Shown: positions 26,401-36,555, counted from the stretch's first letter. The stretch is 64,000 nt of DNA from Methanothrix sp. (GCA_011620785.1 WOYM01000058.1:16103-80102), one strand, 5' to 3'. A program made the numbers and translations. Notes: generated by a model not told the origin, from the sequence alone.

Positions 26401-27675
26401 TCAGCGTGGTACCACGCTCATGCACATGCCGGCTGCGACGGTCGTGCCCATGTCCCTAATGGCGAACCTGCCCAGCTGGGGAATCTCCTTCACCGGCTCA
26501 ATGACCATGGGCTTGGAGGGAGTGACCATGATGATGGCCGCATCTCCAGCCTTGATGAAGGCGGGATTCTCTTCCTTGACTGCACCGGACCTCGGGTCCA
26601 GCTTGGCCAGAATGGCTGTCAGGGTGCAGGCAATCTGAGCTGTATGGCAGTGGAATACAGGAGTGTATCCGGCGGATATAGCACTGGGATGCTGCAATAC
26701 CACTATCTGAGCCTTGAACTCCTTGGCAACGGTCGGGGGCTTCTCCACCGATCCGCAGACATCTCCCCGGCGAATGTCCTTCTTGGAGACGCCGCGCACA
26801 TTCCATCCGATGTTATCACCGGGGAATGCCTCAGGCACCTCCTCGTGATGCATCTCAATGGACTTGACCTCGCCGGTCACATTTGCAGGCTGGAAGACTA
26901 TCTTATCGTTCTTTCTCATGACACCGGTCTCTACTCTGCCCACGGGCACAGTGCCCACGCCAGAGATGGTATAGACGTCCTGCACCGGTACGCGCAGAGG
27001 CAGGTTGGTGGGCTTATCCGGGACCTTGAGGTTGTTTAAGGCCTCGAGCAGGGTTGGGCCCTTGTACCAGGGCGTATTGGTGCTGGCTTTGGCCAGGTTA
27101 TCTCCCATCAGGCCGGAGAGGGGTATGAATGGTATATCATCTACCTTGTATCCAACCATCTTGAGGAGCTTGCCTACCTCTTCCTTGACCTCGTTGTACC
27201 TCTTCTCGTCAAATGGCGGAGTGGTAGCATCGATCTTGTTCATAGCCACAACCAGCTGGTTGACTCCCAGGGTCCTGGACAGGAATACGTGCTCCTTGGT
27301 CTGAGCCATGACCCCGTCGGGGACGGCCACGACCAATACGGCAGCATCTGCCTGGCTGGCCCCGGTGATCATGTTCTTCACGAAGTCCCTGTGGCCAGGG
27401 CAGTCCACCACGGTAAAGTAGTACTTGGCGGTATCGAACCGATGATGGGCGATGTCGATGGTAACGCCCCTCTCGCGCTCTTCCTTCAGGCTGTCCATGA
27501 CCCAGGCGAACTCGAAGGTTGCCTTGCCTTTGCTTGCGGCTTCTTTCCTATACTCATCAATGACGTGGGGGTCTACAGCCCCTGTCTCGAACATCAATCT
27601 GCCTACGGTTGTCGACTTTCCGTGGTCGACGTGTCCAATGAATGCAAGATTGAGATGCGGCTTAGTATCTGCCAT
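26401..27675 (-). CDS. tuf: Translation elongation factor 1-alpha
   Basis: GTPase that delivers aminoacyl-tRNA to the ribosome. The 424 residues contain G1 GHVDHGKST (residues 14-22), G3 DCPGH, G4 MNKID, and the archaeal/eukaryal insertions. Switch I includes [15 protein letters not shown]. Domains II and III follow ([24 protein letters not shown], then [16 protein letters not shown]), ending [11 protein letters not shown]. It starts 71 nt after fusA in the same operon. Confidence 0.98.
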   Translation of the reverse strand: MADTKPHLNLAFIGHVDHGKSTTVGRLMFETGAVDPHVIDEYRKEAASKGKATFEFAWVMDSLKEERERGVTIDIAHHRFDTAKYYFTVVDCPGHRDFVKNMITGASQADAAVLVVAVPDGVMAQTKEHVFLSRTLGVNQLVVAMNKIDATTPPFDEKRYNEVKEEVGKLLKMVGYKVDDIPFIPLSGLMGDNLAKASTNTPWYKGPTLLEALNNLKVPDKPTNLPLRVPVQDVYTISGVGTVPVGRVETGVMRKNDKIVFQPANVTGEVKSIEMHHEEVPEAFPGDNIGWNVRGVSKKDIRRGDVCGSVEKPPTVAKEFKAQIVVLQHPSAISAGYTPVFHCHTAQIACTLTAILAKLDPRSGAVKEENPAFIKAGDAAIIMVTPSKPMVIEPVKEIPQLGRFAIRDMGTTVAAGMCMSVVPR

Positions 27676-27746
27676 AACTTATCTCCTCCAACTGGCACTA
27701 TCCATATTTTTCAGTATTTCTGCTTTTAATCCTTTCGAAGGGTCGC

Positions 27747-29942
27747 TTATACGACCTTCAGGTAATCACTGGGTTTGGGCATCTCCGGCTTCAAGCCCTT
27801 TCTGGTCCTGATCTGCTTGACTGTCTCCAGGAGCAGGTTTGCGGGCAGGGGCTCGAATCCTGCGAACTCCGTCGACCAGAGGGCTCTCCCTTCGGTGGCC
27901 GATCTTATCGCCCCGGAGAAACCGAACATCTGAGCCACAGGCATCTTGGATTTAAGGATCACCATATCGCCCTGGCTGTCCATGTTTAGGATGACGCCTC
28001 TTCTCCCCTGGATCTCAGACATGGCTCCACCCATTTGATCCTGAGGCACCTGTATATAGACGTTCTGGAAGGGCTCGAGCAGCACTGGATCTGCCATTAG
28101 GATCCCTGCCTGCACTGCCTGCCTGACTGCGGGAATGACCTGAGCGGGGCCGCGGTGCACTGCATCCTCGTGCAGCTTCACATCCATTATCTTGGCCTTT
28201 ATCCCCTGGACCGGTTCCCTGCAGATGGGGCCGTTCTTCAAGGCCTCCTCGAAGCCCTCCAATATGAGCTCCATGGTTTCTCTCAGGTACTGAATGCCTT
28301 TGGTCATATTAAGAAGGACATTGGTGCCGTAGTAGCCGGATATGCTCCGGGCCTCATCCTTGTCCATGCCATTTTCGATGAGCAGCTTTCTGCGCTCAAT
28401 CTCCTCCATCTTCATGCTGATCTTGCCCTCTTTCAGGGACTGGATCACTCCTTCTTCCAGAGGCTCAAACTCGATATAGAAGCGGTTATGATGGTTGGGC
28501 GACTTTCCTTCTACTGGCCCTGCATGGCCGGCTATGGACTCCCGGTATACCACAATGGGTGGAGAGGTCTTCAGCTCTACACCGCGATCGCGCTGGAGCC
28601 TGGTGACGGTTACATCCAAGTGCAGCTCACCCATGCCTGCCATGAGATGCTCTCCGGTCTCCTCATTGATGGTGACCTGCAGAGTTGGGTCCTCCTTGGC
28701 GATCTGCCTCAGAACCTCTACGACCTTGGGCAGGTCGCGGGTGTTCTTGGCCTCTACCGCCACGGTCATGACCGGCTCGGAGACGTGCTTGATCTGCTCG
28801 AAGGGGGTCATATTCTCCTCAGAGGAGATAGTGGATCCGACGATCGCATCCCGCAGGCCGGTGACTGCGGCTATGTTCCCTGCCGGGATCTCCTCTACCT
28901 CTACCCTCTCCGCACCCATTACCACACCGGTCTGCTGAATGCGGTTGGTTCCGCCGATGCCCGATACATAAAGCTCCATGCCCCGCCTGAGTGTCCCGGA
29001 GAAGAGCCTTCCTGTGGCCACCTCGCCAGCATGGGGGTCGACCTTGACCTTGTTGATCATGAAAGCCACCGGCCCATTCGGATCGCATGAAGCCATGGCC
29101 TTCCCCACCGGGCTGTCCCAATCGCCGTGCCAGATGACCCCGACCCGCTCCTTTTGGGCCTCGATGGGACTGGGGAGGAACTTGACCACCATATCGTTGA
29201 CCGCAATGTACAGGGGAACCTTCTCTGCCAGCTCCTTCATCTTTCCTTCATGGCAGTAATCTACCACCTGATCGAAGCCAATCCCCGTCTTCTTCATCTG
29301 GGGAACGCTTATTGCCCAATTATAGAGAGCTGATCCGAAGGCGATATTTCCCTTGGCGGCATCCAGCTTCCAGCCGGCCTTATATTTCTCCTCATCCATT
29401 CCTAAAATGAGCTTGTTGACATTGTCAATGACTTTGCCCAGGCGGGCGGCCATGTCCTTCTTCTCCACCTTGAGCTCGTTGATCATCCGGTCCACTTTAT
29501 TGACGAAAAGGACCGGCCGAACGCCCTCCTTCAGAGCCTGCCTGAGCACGGTCTCCGTCTGGGGCATGGCGCCCTCTACCGCGTCCACGACCACCACAGC
29601 ACCGTCCACTGCGCGCATGGCTCGGGTGACGTCGCCCCCGAAGTCTACGTGACCGGGAGTGTCAATCATATTGATCAGATACTCTTTGCCGTCCACCTCG
29701 TGGACCATGGAGACATTGGCGGCATCGATGGTGATTCCCCGGGCCTGCTCCAGGGGATCGAAATCCATGAATAGCTGCTTTCCTGCCAGATCCATGGAGA
29801 TCATGCCTGCCCCGCCCAACAGGTTATCAGAAAGGGTTGTCTTGCCGTGATCGATATGTGCCACGATTCCGATGTTCCTGATAAACTTGGGTTTATCCAT
29901 CAGAGTCATTACACGTTCTGCTATCTTCTTCCTCTTGCCCAT
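27747..29942 (-). CDS. fusA: Translation elongation factor 2
   Basis: Ribosomal translocase of 731 residues. G1 is [15 protein letters not shown] near residue 30; [14 protein letters not shown] is switch [32 protein letters not shown] is G3; NKVDR is G4. Near the C-terminus, [20 protein letters not shown] includes the histidine that is modified to diphthamide in archaeal EF-2 (context DxxxHRGPxQ). The family ends with [14 protein letters not shown] as here. A BRE/TATA-like element lies about 70 bp upstream. Confidence 0.98.
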   Translation of the reverse strand: MGKRKKIAERVMTLMDKPKFIRNIGIVAHIDHGKTTLSDNLLGGAGMISMDLAGKQLFMDFDPLEQARGITIDAANVSMVHEVDGKEYLINMIDTPGHVDFGGDVTRAMRAVDGAVVVVDAVEGAMPQTETVLRQALKEGVRPVLFVNKVDRMINELKVEKKDMAARLGKVIDNVNKLILGMDEEKYKAGWKLDAAKGNIAFGSALYNWAISVPQMKKTGIGFDQVVDYCHEGKMKELAEKVPLYIAVNDMVVKFLPSPIEAQKERVGVIWHGDWDSPVGKAMASCDPNGPVAFMINKVKVDPHAGEVATGRLFSGTLRRGMELYVSGIGGTNRIQQTGVVMGAERVEVEEIPAGNIAAVTGLRDAIVGSTISSEENMTPFEQIKHVSEPVMTVAVEAKNTRDLPKVVEVLRQIAKEDPTLQVTINEETGEHLMAGMGELHLDVTVTRLQRDRGVELKTSPPIVVYRESIAGHAGPVEGKSPNHHNRFYIEFEPLEEGVIQSLKEGKISMKMEEIERRKLLIENGMDKDEARSISGYYGTNVLLNMTKGIQYLRETMELILEGFEEALKNGPICREPVQGIKAKIMDVKLHEDAVHRGPAQVIPAVRQAVQAGILMADPVLLEPFQNVYIQVPQDQMGGAMSEIQGRRGVILNMDSQGDMVILKSKMPVAQMFGFSGAIRSATEGRALWSTEFAGFEPLPANLLLETVKQIRTRKGLKPEMPKPSDYLKVV

Positions 29943-30009
29943 AATACGCCTCGCGAAGTTTGAGATAAATCTTATAATCCTGACTAGGACTGAGACTCCT
30001 CGGGCTCAA

Positions 30010-30020
30010 TGTATTTAAGC
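30010..30020 (-). promoter_or_regulatory. Probable BRE/TATA element for fusA-tuf-rpsJ
   Basis: On the minus strand the sequence CGAAGGCTTAAATAC contains a good archaeal TATA box (CTTAAATA) preceded by a purine-rich BRE-like segment. It lies about 70 bp upstream of the fusA start, which would give a 5' leader of about 45 nt. Confidence 0.55.
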
Positions 30021-30108
30021 CTTCGGCCCCTTCTTCGGGCGATTTGTAAAGGAAAATATATGATCCTTCATTTTGGCAGACCTCCCTCTTGAACCTTCGC
30101 TGGATAAA

Positions 30109-30118
30109 GCTTAAATCG
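30109..30118 (+). promoter_or_regulatory. Probable TATA box for lysC-purM
   Basis: ATAAAGCTTAAATCG is a BRE/TATA-like element about 35 bp upstream of the lysC ATG at 30150, so transcription should begin about 10 nt before the start codon. It is back to back with the fusA promoter. Confidence 0.5.
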
Positions 30119-30149
30119 ATGCGAAGATAGCTCTGGTTCGGTTTTTAAG

Positions 30150-31544
30150 ATGGCGCGCTTGGTAATGAAGTTTGGTGGTGTTTCCGTTGCTGACGGAAAC
30201 CGGCTGAGGCATGTGGGCGATCTTGTCGCGCATTTTCATCGCGACAATGAGATAGTCCTCGTCACCTCTGCCCTTCAAGGGGTAACGGATGAGCTTCTGG
30301 CCTGTGCCAGAAGGGCGGCCAGCGAAGGCAATGTCTCAGATGTGATGGACTTCATAGAGAGGATAACAGATAGACACAACCAAGCGATAGCAGATGCAAT
30401 CCAGGATCCTGCAATCGCCAAAGAGGTACAGGGTATAATATCCGAGAAGCTCTCATTGCTCGAGAAGGCCTACATCGGCATCTGCTATCTGGGAGAGCTA
30501 ACTAGACGCTCGCTCGACTATATCTCCGGCTATGGCGAGCAGCTGGCTGCACCCATTCTATCCGGGGTGCTGCGGGATATGGGAATCGAATCCCAGCATT
30601 ATACCGGAAGAGAGGCGGGAATCATCACCGACAGCAATTACGGGGATGCCAGACCCCTGGAGAAGACCTATGGCCTCATCCCCCAGAAGCTACTGCCGTT
30701 GAAGGGCGTCCCAGTGGTCACCGGATTCATAGCCCAGGACGAGAAGGGGACGAACACCACTCTTGGTCGTGGTGGCTCCGACCTCTCCGCATCACTGATC
30801 GGTGCGGCGATCAATGCGGATGAGATCTGGTTCTGGAAGGAGACCTCCGGCATCATGACCACTGATCCCAAGATAGTGCCAGAGGCCAAGACGATACCCA
30901 CCATCTCCTACCGGGAGGCGATGGAGCTCTCCTACTTCGGGGCTAAGGTCCTCCATCCCAGAGCCATTGAGCCAGCCATCAAAAAGGGTATCCCTGTGAG
31001 GGTTAAGTGCACCTTCGATCCCGAGGACCCAGGAACTCAGATCGTGAGGGACGATGTTCTCAAAGAGGATGTGATCAAGGCGGTCACACTGCATCAGAAA
31101 GTCGAGCTTCTGAACATCTCCGGCGCGGGGATGATAGGGACACTGGGCGTTGCTGCTCGCGCCTTCACCGCTCTGGCCGAAGCGGGGATCAATATCGTGA
31201 TGATCAGCCAGGGCTCCTCTGAGGCCAACATATCCATGGTCATAGAGGAGGGACAGGCAGATCGAGCGGATGAGGCTCTGCGATCCGAGTTCCCCAGAGA
31301 TGTGGTCAAGGAGATCTCCCATGACCATGATGTCTGCACAGTAGCGGTGACAGGCTCGGGAATGGCCGGGACTCCTGGGGTAGCCGCCCGGGTGTTCAAG
31401 GCCATGGGTCAGGCCAGGATCAATGTGGTCATGATCAGCCAGGCATCTGGCCAGCATAACATCTCCTTTGTGGTGGCATCGGCGGATGGGGAAAGAGCAG
31501 TTCGGGAGCTTCATCGCGAGTTCGGTCTGGGTGGTGAAGCATGA
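30150..31544 (+). CDS. lysC: Aspartate kinase
   Basis: First enzyme of the aspartate pathway to lysine, threonine and methionine. The 464-residue protein begins MARLVMKFGGVSVAD, the kinase signature. Nucleotide-binding LGRGGSDLSASLIGAAINADEIWFWKETSGIMTTDPKIVPEA follows near residue 210. Two ACT domains sit at the C-terminus (ISGAGMIGTLGVAARAFTALAEAGINIVMISQ and VTGSGMAGTPGVAARVFKAMGQARINVVMISQA), making it a likely allosterically regulated enzyme, probably by lysine or threonine. The stop codon overlaps the purM start (ATGA). Confidence 0.96.
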   Translation: MARLVMKFGGVSVADGNRLRHVGDLVAHFHRDNEIVLVTSALQGVTDELLACARRAASEGNVSDVMDFIERITDRHNQAIADAIQDPAIAKEVQGIISEKLSLLEKAYIGICYLGELTRRSLDYISGYGEQLAAPILSGVLRDMGIESQHYTGREAGIITDSNYGDARPLEKTYGLIPQKLLPLKGVPVVTGFIAQDEKGTNTTLGRGGSDLSASLIGAAINADEIWFWKETSGIMTTDPKIVPEAKTIPTISYREAMELSYFGAKVLHPRAIEPAIKKGIPVRVKCTFDPEDPGTQIVRDDVLKEDVIKAVTLHQKVELLNISGAGMIGTLGVAARAFTALAEAGINIVMISQGSSEANISMVIEEGQADRADEALRSEFPRDVVKEISHDHDVCTVAVTGSGMAGTPGVAARVFKAMGQARINVVMISQASGQHNISFVVASADGERAVRELHREFGLGGEA

Positions 31545-32536
31545 AGAAGCTCACCTATGCCCAGGCAGGAGTGGACATCAGCCTGGAGAATAGGTCCATC
31601 GAGGCCATGAAGTCCGTTCTCACCACCAGGCGCAAAGGGTTCGGGGCGCCATTGACCGATATAGGCCATTATGCAGGCCTCCTGGATATGGGAAGCTTTG
31701 CCCTGGCCATGACCACAGACGGGGTGGGTTCAAAGGTTCTGATCGCCAATGCCATCTCCAAGTGGGATACCGTGGGAATTGACTGCATAGCCATGAATGT
31801 GAACGACCTGTATGCCATCGGTGCCGAGCCCATAGCCTTTGTCGACTACCTGGCGGTGGAGAAGGTCGATCCCGAACGCGCCGAGCAGATAGCCATAGGT
31901 CTCGCCCGGGGTGCAGAGCTCTCCAATATGACCATCGTGGGAGGAGAGACCGCCTCCCTGCCTGAGATCATCCGGGGATTCGACCTGGCCGGAACCGCTA
32001 TCGGCGTCGTGGACAAGGATAAGGTGGTGACCGGAGAGAAGATCAAGAAGGGGGATGTGCTGGTTGGGGTCCCCAGCAGCGGCCTGCACAGCAACGGCTA
32101 CACTCTGGCCAGGGCCATTGTGGCCCAATCCGGATACACTTACTTCGATCGCCTGCCCGGAGGGGAAAAAAGCATAGGAGAGGAGCTTTTAGTTCCCACC
32201 AGAATCTATCATGAGATCGTAGAGCTGGTGGGAAGGTGCGATGTCCACGGCCTCGCGCACATCACCGGCTCGGGACTGCTAAAGCTGCGCCGGATCAGCA
32301 ATCTCGGATTCGAGATCACCGATCCGCTGGAACCCCAGCCCATCTTCCATTTCCTGCAAGAGCAGGGCAGGGTGGAGGATCTGGAGATGTACCAGACGTT
32401 CAACATGGGAATGGGCTTTTTGGTGGTGCTGGCGGAGGAAGAGGCCCAGGAAGCCTGCAGGATCATGGGATCTGGCTCTCGAGTCATAGGGTCGGTGGTA
32501 GGAGAGGGATTAAGAGCAGGCCATCTGGCCTTCTAG
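31541..32536 (+). CDS. purM: Phosphoribosylformylglycinamidine cyclo-ligase
   Basis: Fifth step of purine synthesis, FGAM to AIR. The 331 residues include YAQAGVDISLENRSIEAMK, GFGAPLTDIGHYAGLL, TDGVGSKVLIA, IGIDCIAMNVNDLYAIGAEPIAFVDYLAVEK and GLHSNGYTLAR, all diagnostic. It overlaps the lysC stop by 4 nt, so it depends on lysC for translation, and it is convergent with cooC. Confidence 0.97.
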   Translation: MKKLTYAQAGVDISLENRSIEAMKSVLTTRRKGFGAPLTDIGHYAGLLDMGSFALAMTTDGVGSKVLIANAISKWDTVGIDCIAMNVNDLYAIGAEPIAFVDYLAVEKVDPERAEQIAIGLARGAELSNMTIVGGETASLPEIIRGFDLAGTAIGVVDKDKVVTGEKIKKGDVLVGVPSSGLHSNGYTLARAIVAQSGYTYFDRLPGGEKSIGEELLVPTRIYHEIVELVGRCDVHGLAHITGSGLLKLRRISNLGFEITDPLEPQPIFHFLQEQGRVEDLEMYQTFNMGMGFLVVLAEEEAQEACRIMGSGSRVIGSVVGEGLRAGHLAF

Positions 32537-32563
32537 GCCTGCCTGTTTCATCTATTTCTCGAT

Positions 32564-33340
32564 CTATTCATTCTTCTCTATTTTATTCTCGCCGAACATC
32601 TCTTCAAGCTTCTCTTTTATCCTCTTGATGGACTGGATCGAAGGGCAGTCGGCATCTATAGGAGGGGTGCCTGCCAGGTCCGCCTCCACCAGGCAGCGGT
32701 CGAAAGGTATGGTTCCCAGGACTGGAATTCCCATTGCCGAGAGCTTGTCCGCCACAGGACCTGGGTTGTCCGCCTTGTTTATGACAGCAAAGTACCTGGA
32801 GATGCCGATCTCTTTGCCCAGCTGCATTATCCTCTCCACGGTCTCAATGGACCTCATCCCCGGCTCCACCACTGCGATCATGGCGTCGACGCCTCTGGCA
32901 GTAGCCCGGCCCAGATGCTCTATGCCCGCTTCCATATCCAGGATCACCAGATCCTTCTCCCGGGTTATTACATGGCGAAGGAGGGCTTTGACGAAGGCAT
33001 TGGCGGGACACATGCAGCCTGATCCGCCGGAGTCGATGGTGCCCATGACCACCAGCTTGACGTTGTCCGGCCCGGTGCAGCCGCACATGCCTACAACATC
33101 GTCGACCTTGGGGTTCATCTTGAACATGCCCATGGGCATGCCCGCTCGCTCCTCAACCAGGTCCTTGTGTTCAGTGACCGGCTTGGGAAGCTCTTTTATC
33201 CCCAGGGCTGAGCCCAGGTTCATGCTCGGGTCGGCGTCGATCGCCAGGACGTTATAGCCGTCGCGCGCAAATAAACGGGCCAGGGTTCCGGCGAGGGTGG
33301 TTTTGCCCACGCCTCCTTTTCCTGAGATGGCAATTTTCAT
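32564..33340 (-). CDS. cooC: CooC-type ATPase (CO dehydrogenase nickel-insertion family)
   Basis: MinD/CooC-family P-loop ATPase of 258 residues. The deviant Walker A is GKGGVGKTT at residues 7-15; IDADPSMNLGSALGI is switch I; and MCGCTGPDNVKLVVMG plus GSGCMCPANAFVKALL supply the CxC-type cysteines of CooC. DMEAGIEHLGRATARGVDAMIAVVEPGMRSIETV is typical of methanogen CooC proteins. Such proteins help mature the Ni-Fe-S cluster of CO dehydrogenase/acetyl-CoA synthase, fitting an acetate-using methanogen. ATG 33340 is chosen; the 32 extra upstream codons lack conservation. Confidence 0.9.
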   Translation of the reverse strand: MKIAISGKGGVGKTTLAGTLARLFARDGYNVLAIDADPSMNLGSALGIKELPKPVTEHKDLVEERAGMPMGMFKMNPKVDDVVGMCGCTGPDNVKLVVMGTIDSGGSGCMCPANAFVKALLRHVITREKDLVILDMEAGIEHLGRATARGVDAMIAVVEPGMRSIETVERIMQLGKEIGISRYFAVINKADNPGPVADKLSAMGIPVLGTIPFDRCLVEADLAGTPPIDADCPSIQSIKRIKEKLEEMFGENKIEKNE

Positions 33341-33507
33341 TTCATTTAACCTCTGTAATTGTAGTAAGTCAGCGGTCAAGCCATAGAAATTTAACGGCTC
33401 GGACAAGAGAGATGCAGGTTTATATCGATTATGCATGATATGTATGAGGTGCGGATAATCCGGATTTAATGCAACTGATGGATTACGGATCCGCAGGATA
33501 GACAGGG

Positions 33508-33654
33508 ATGATCGAGCGCATCAGAAAACGGGACGGAAGCGTGGTCGAGTTCCAGACCGAGAAGATTGCTCTGGCCATATCCAAAGCCTTTCGAGCCGTG
33601 GGCAGGGAAGAGGAAGATCAGAGAAGCCAAACGATATCTGGGGGTGGCAGGTGA
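33508..33654 (+). pseudogene. Remnant of the nrdJ ATP-cone (frameshifted N-terminus)
   Basis: ATG 33508 opens a 48-codon frame: MIERIRKRDGSVVEFQTEKI, then ALAISKAFRAVGREEEDQ, which is the first half of an ATP-cone regulatory domain, the usual N-terminus of class II ribonucleotide reductases. It then runs into a stop at 33652. The expected second half of the cone, about 55-60 residues, is missing, and the catalytic frame picks up one base out of phase at KIREAKRYLGVAGD. Confidence 0.75.
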
Positions 33655-35368
33655 CCTGAAGCTCTCAATCAATGCTGCGGAGGTGTTGAAGAAGAGGTAT
33701 CTCTTAAGGGACGAGCGCGGCCTGGTGGTGGAGACGCCGGGAGAGATGTTCGGACGGGTGGCCGATCATATCTCCAAGGCCGAGTCCAAATATGGCGGCG
33801 ATGTTGAAAGCTATCGATCTCTTTTCCTGCAGATGATGAGGAACCTGGAGTTTCTGCCCAACTCCCCCACCCTGATGAACTCCGGGCTGGAACTGGGGCA
33901 GCTATCGGCATGCTTCGTCCTTCCAGTGACGGATTCGCTCTCAGGGATATTCGATGCCCTGAAGAGCATGGCCCTCATCCACCAGAGTGGTGGAGGCACG
34001 GGATTCTCCTTCTCCCGGCTGCGGCCCAGGGACGATGTAGTCCGGGCCACTGGGGGAGTGGCCAGCGGACCGGTCTCCTTCATGCGCATCTTCGATACCG
34101 CGACCGATGTGATCAAGCAAGGCGGACGCCGGCGGGGGGCGAACATGGGAATATTGAGGGTCGACCATCCCGATATCATGGAGTTCATCGAGGCCAAGGA
34201 GCAGTCGGGATTCCTGGAGAACTTCAACCTCTCTGTGGCGGCGACAGACGAATTTATGGAAAAATCGCGGGGTGAGGGCGAGATCGACCTGATCAATCCG
34301 CGCACGGGCCTGGCGGCGGGCCGGCTGAAGGCAGCGGAGCTTTTGGGCCTTATCGCCACCTCTGCCTGGAGGGGTGGCGACCCGGGGATCATCTTCATCG
34401 ATCGCATCAATGCCGCCCACCCACTCCCAGGGGAGATCGAGGCCACAAACCCCTGCGGGGAGCAGCCTCTTCTCCCTTACGAGTCCTGCAACCTGGGCTC
34501 AATCAACCTCTCCCGGCTGGTGAGAAAAGGAGAGCTGGACTGGGATCGTTTGGCTGAGCTGGTCAGCCTGGGGGTGAGGTTTCTGGACAACGTAATCGAG
34601 ATGAACCGCTTCCCTCTGAAAGAGATTGAGGAGGCGACCCTATCCACCCGCAAAATCGGCCTGGGGGTGATGGGATTTGCCGATATGCTCATCCAGATGA
34701 ACATCTCCTATGCCTCGCCCCAGGCTGTGGCCCTGGCGGAGAAGCTGATGGGATTCATCAGCGAGCACGCCCGCGCCCAGTCGGCGCGCCTGGGTGAGGA
34801 GAGGGGATCGTTCCCCCTGTTTGATAGCTCACGCCTGCGGGGGTGGAGCGCAATGAGAAACGCCACGGTGACCACCATCGCCCCCACCGGTACCATCAGC
34901 ATCATCGCCGGGACGAGCAGCGGCATTGAGCCGCTCTTTGCATTGGCATTCGTGCGCCGGGTGCTGGAGGGGGCGCGGCTGCTGGAGGTCTCGCCGCTCT
35001 TTGAGAAGATGGCGATGGAAAGGGGGATTTATACCCCGGATCTCAAGGCTGAGCTGGCCCGGAGGGGCAGTGTGCAGGAGATCGCTGGCCTGCCCCAGGA
35101 TCTAAAGGAGCTGTTCCGCACTGCTCTTGACATCTCCCCTCAGCAGCATGTGCGCATTCAGGCCGCCTTCCAAAAATATACCGACAATGCAGTATCCAAG
35201 ACGGTGAACCTGCCCGCAGAGGCGACGACAAGCGACGTGCTCCAGGTTTACAGACTGGCCTACGAAATGGGATGCAAGGGGGTGACAGTCTTCAGATATG
35301 GCAGCCGAAGCCAGGTGCTCTATCTAGGAAATGGGGAGACAGTTCCTGGGTGCAAGTACTGCGGATAG
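33566..35368 (+). CDS. nrdJ: Adenosylcobalamin-dependent (class II) ribonucleotide reductase, catalytic part
   Basis: Reduces ribonucleotides to deoxyribonucleotides using B12, which fits the corrin genes in this window. The catalytic domain is complete: first redox cysteine in GQLSACFVLPVTDS, radical site NPCGEQPLLPYE, second redox cysteine in ESCNLGSINLSR, TIAPTGTISIIAGTSSGIEP, and a C-terminal CKYCG pair for thioredoxin. The N-terminal ATP-cone is out of frame and half deleted (see 33508-33654). TTG 33566 is the first start available in this frame, but a later start near DLKLSINAAEVL is equally possible. If translated, the enzyme would lack ATP/dATP activity control. Confidence 0.85.
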   Translation: MLWPYPKPFEPWAGKRKIREAKRYLGVAGDLKLSINAAEVLKKRYLLRDERGLVVETPGEMFGRVADHISKAESKYGGDVESYRSLFLQMMRNLEFLPNSPTLMNSGLELGQLSACFVLPVTDSLSGIFDALKSMALIHQSGGGTGFSFSRLRPRDDVVRATGGVASGPVSFMRIFDTATDVIKQGGRRRGANMGILRVDHPDIMEFIEAKEQSGFLENFNLSVAATDEFMEKSRGEGEIDLINPRTGLAAGRLKAAELLGLIATSAWRGGDPGIIFIDRINAAHPLPGEIEATNPCGEQPLLPYESCNLGSINLSRLVRKGELDWDRLAELVSLGVRFLDNVIEMNRFPLKEIEEATLSTRKIGLGVMGFADMLIQMNISYASPQAVALAEKLMGFISEHARAQSARLGEERGSFPLFDSSRLRGWSAMRNATVTTIAPTGTISIIAGTSSGIEPLFALAFVRRVLEGARLLEVSPLFEKMAMERGIYTPDLKAELARRGSVQEIAGLPQDLKELFRTALDISPQQHVRIQAAFQKYTDNAVSKTVNLPAEATTSDVLQVYRLAYEMGCKGVTVFRYGSRSQVLYLGNGETVPGCKYCG

Positions 35369-35380
35369 TTCCAGAGGATA

Positions 35381-36157
35381 TCATCTCTCCATCGCTTTTC
35401 TTCTCAATTCCGCGGGCATCTTCTCTATGGTATAGCGCAGAGACGTTCTGGGCATGACGGCCTTGTTTTTCATCACATAGTCGAAGACCTCGGCCTGATG
35501 AGTTCTGCTCGCCTCTTTTAAAAGCCAGCCATATCCCTTCTGCACCATGTCGTCCTTATCCAGAAGGAGGATGTCAGCGATCATGAATACCTCCGGCAGA
35601 AAGTCGCCCCTGCGAGCGGGGAGGATGAGGGTCACAGCCGAGGCCCGCCGCACCCATCGGTTGTCTGACCGGGCCCAGCCAAAGAGATTCTCCATGTACT
35701 GGGGATACAATTCAATGAAGTTTCCCAGGGTATGGTTGCATAGGGTGTCGCACTTCGCCCAGTTGTTCACATATCGCTCAAGCCAGCCCTTGAAGATTGT
35801 GAAGTCGGAGGGCTCATATTGGCTGCGCAAGGTGTAGGCCCACTCAAAAGCGATGAACGCCTCCTCCCCATAATCTGAGCGGAGAAGCTCTTCGCAGAGG
35901 GTGAAGATCTCCCCTTTGTCCCTCCCTTTTATCTCCCGGTAATATTTGGTCGCGATCTTCCTGACCAGGCTGGATTTGACACCGTAAAACTTGACCTCCT
36001 CCTTGAAAAAACGCGATGCTCCGTCTCTGGTCTTCTCGTCGATTCCCTCAATCAGCTCTTGGCGTAACCTGGTCAGGACATGCTCATCCATATCCTCAAC
36101 TGCAGAATCGCTTAGATCAAAAGATCTTCGCTGAAAGGAGGGCTCAGCTATCTTCAT
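35381..36157 (-). CDS. AlkD-like DNA alkylation repair protein
   Basis: HEAT-like-repeat glycosylase family of 258 residues; AlkD enzymes remove bulky or charged alkylated bases. Helical repeats are evident: FKEEVKFYGVKSSLVRKIATKYYREI, EEAFIAFEWAYTLRSQYEPSDF, WLERYVNNWAKCDTLCNHTLGNFI, ARSDNRWVRRASAVTLILPARRGDF and LLLDKDDMVQKGYGWLLKEA. WAKCDTLC and NRWVRRASAV match the conserved DNA-contacting helices. The start is ATG 36157; ATG 36091 is an alternative. It is convergent with nrdJ. Confidence 0.88.
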   Translation of the reverse strand: MKIAEPSFQRRSFDLSDSAVEDMDEHVLTRLRQELIEGIDEKTRDGASRFFKEEVKFYGVKSSLVRKIATKYYREIKGRDKGEIFTLCEELLRSDYGEEAFIAFEWAYTLRSQYEPSDFTIFKGWLERYVNNWAKCDTLCNHTLGNFIELYPQYMENLFGWARSDNRWVRRASAVTLILPARRGDFLPEVFMIADILLLDKDDMVQKGYGWLLKEASRTHQAEVFDYVMKNKAVMPRTSLRYTIEKMPAELRRKAMER

Positions 36158-36259
36158 TCACGCCATGCTTTACATTACTGCAATTGTCCGGATGGAAAGG
36201 GCTAAATATAATAGACATCTGTGATGTTTTTGTTAAGTAAATCAAATCAAGAGATGCGC

Positions 36260-36295
36260 GAGAGATTCGGGGCCCACCTCCTCCCTGAATCTCTC
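36260..36295. other. 13-bp hairpin with an anti-Shine-Dalgarno-like loop
   Basis: GAGAGATTC and GAATCTCTC form nine perfect pairs, extended inward by GGGG against CCCT (one G-U) to 13 bp. The loop reads CCCACCTCCT on the plus strand, which resembles the 3' end of archaeal 16S rRNA, and AGGAGGTGGG on the minus strand. It lies between the 76-residue gene and the AlkD-like gene, both on the minus strand, so it is either the terminator of the former or a structure in a shared transcript. Confidence 0.6.
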
Positions 36296-36324
36296 AGGCG
36301 GCCCTTTCAGTGAGAGCTTTTTCG

Positions 36325-36555
36325 CTATTCCTCTCCTGCTGCCTCATCCATCTCGAAATCCATAGATTCTGCCAGTTCATTGATCAAAGGCCCGAGCTTG
36401 TCCTTCATCTCCGGCTTCAATTCGATCAGCTTGAAGAATATCATCATCTTGCTGGCCAGGCTGATATCCTCAAGCTCTGCACCAATCCCTTCCAGGCAAT
36501 CATTGATTGAAATGAGGGTATCAGAGATCTCCTGCAGAACCTCAATTTGAGTCAT
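36325..36555 (-). CDS. Small acidic helical hypothetical protein
   Basis: A 76-residue protein, mostly helical and acidic, starting MTQIEVLQEISDTLISINDC and ending MDFEMDEAAGEE. Heptad-like hydrophobic spacing (LISINDCLEGIGAELEDI) suggests a coiled coil or bundle. No cysteine pair, signal or membrane segment. Family not recognised. It is a probable single gene between the protease and the AlkD-like gene. Confidence 0.6.
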   Translation of the reverse strand: MTQIEVLQEISDTLISINDCLEGIGAELEDISLASKMMIFFKLIELKPEMKDKLGPLINELAESMDFEMDEAAGEE

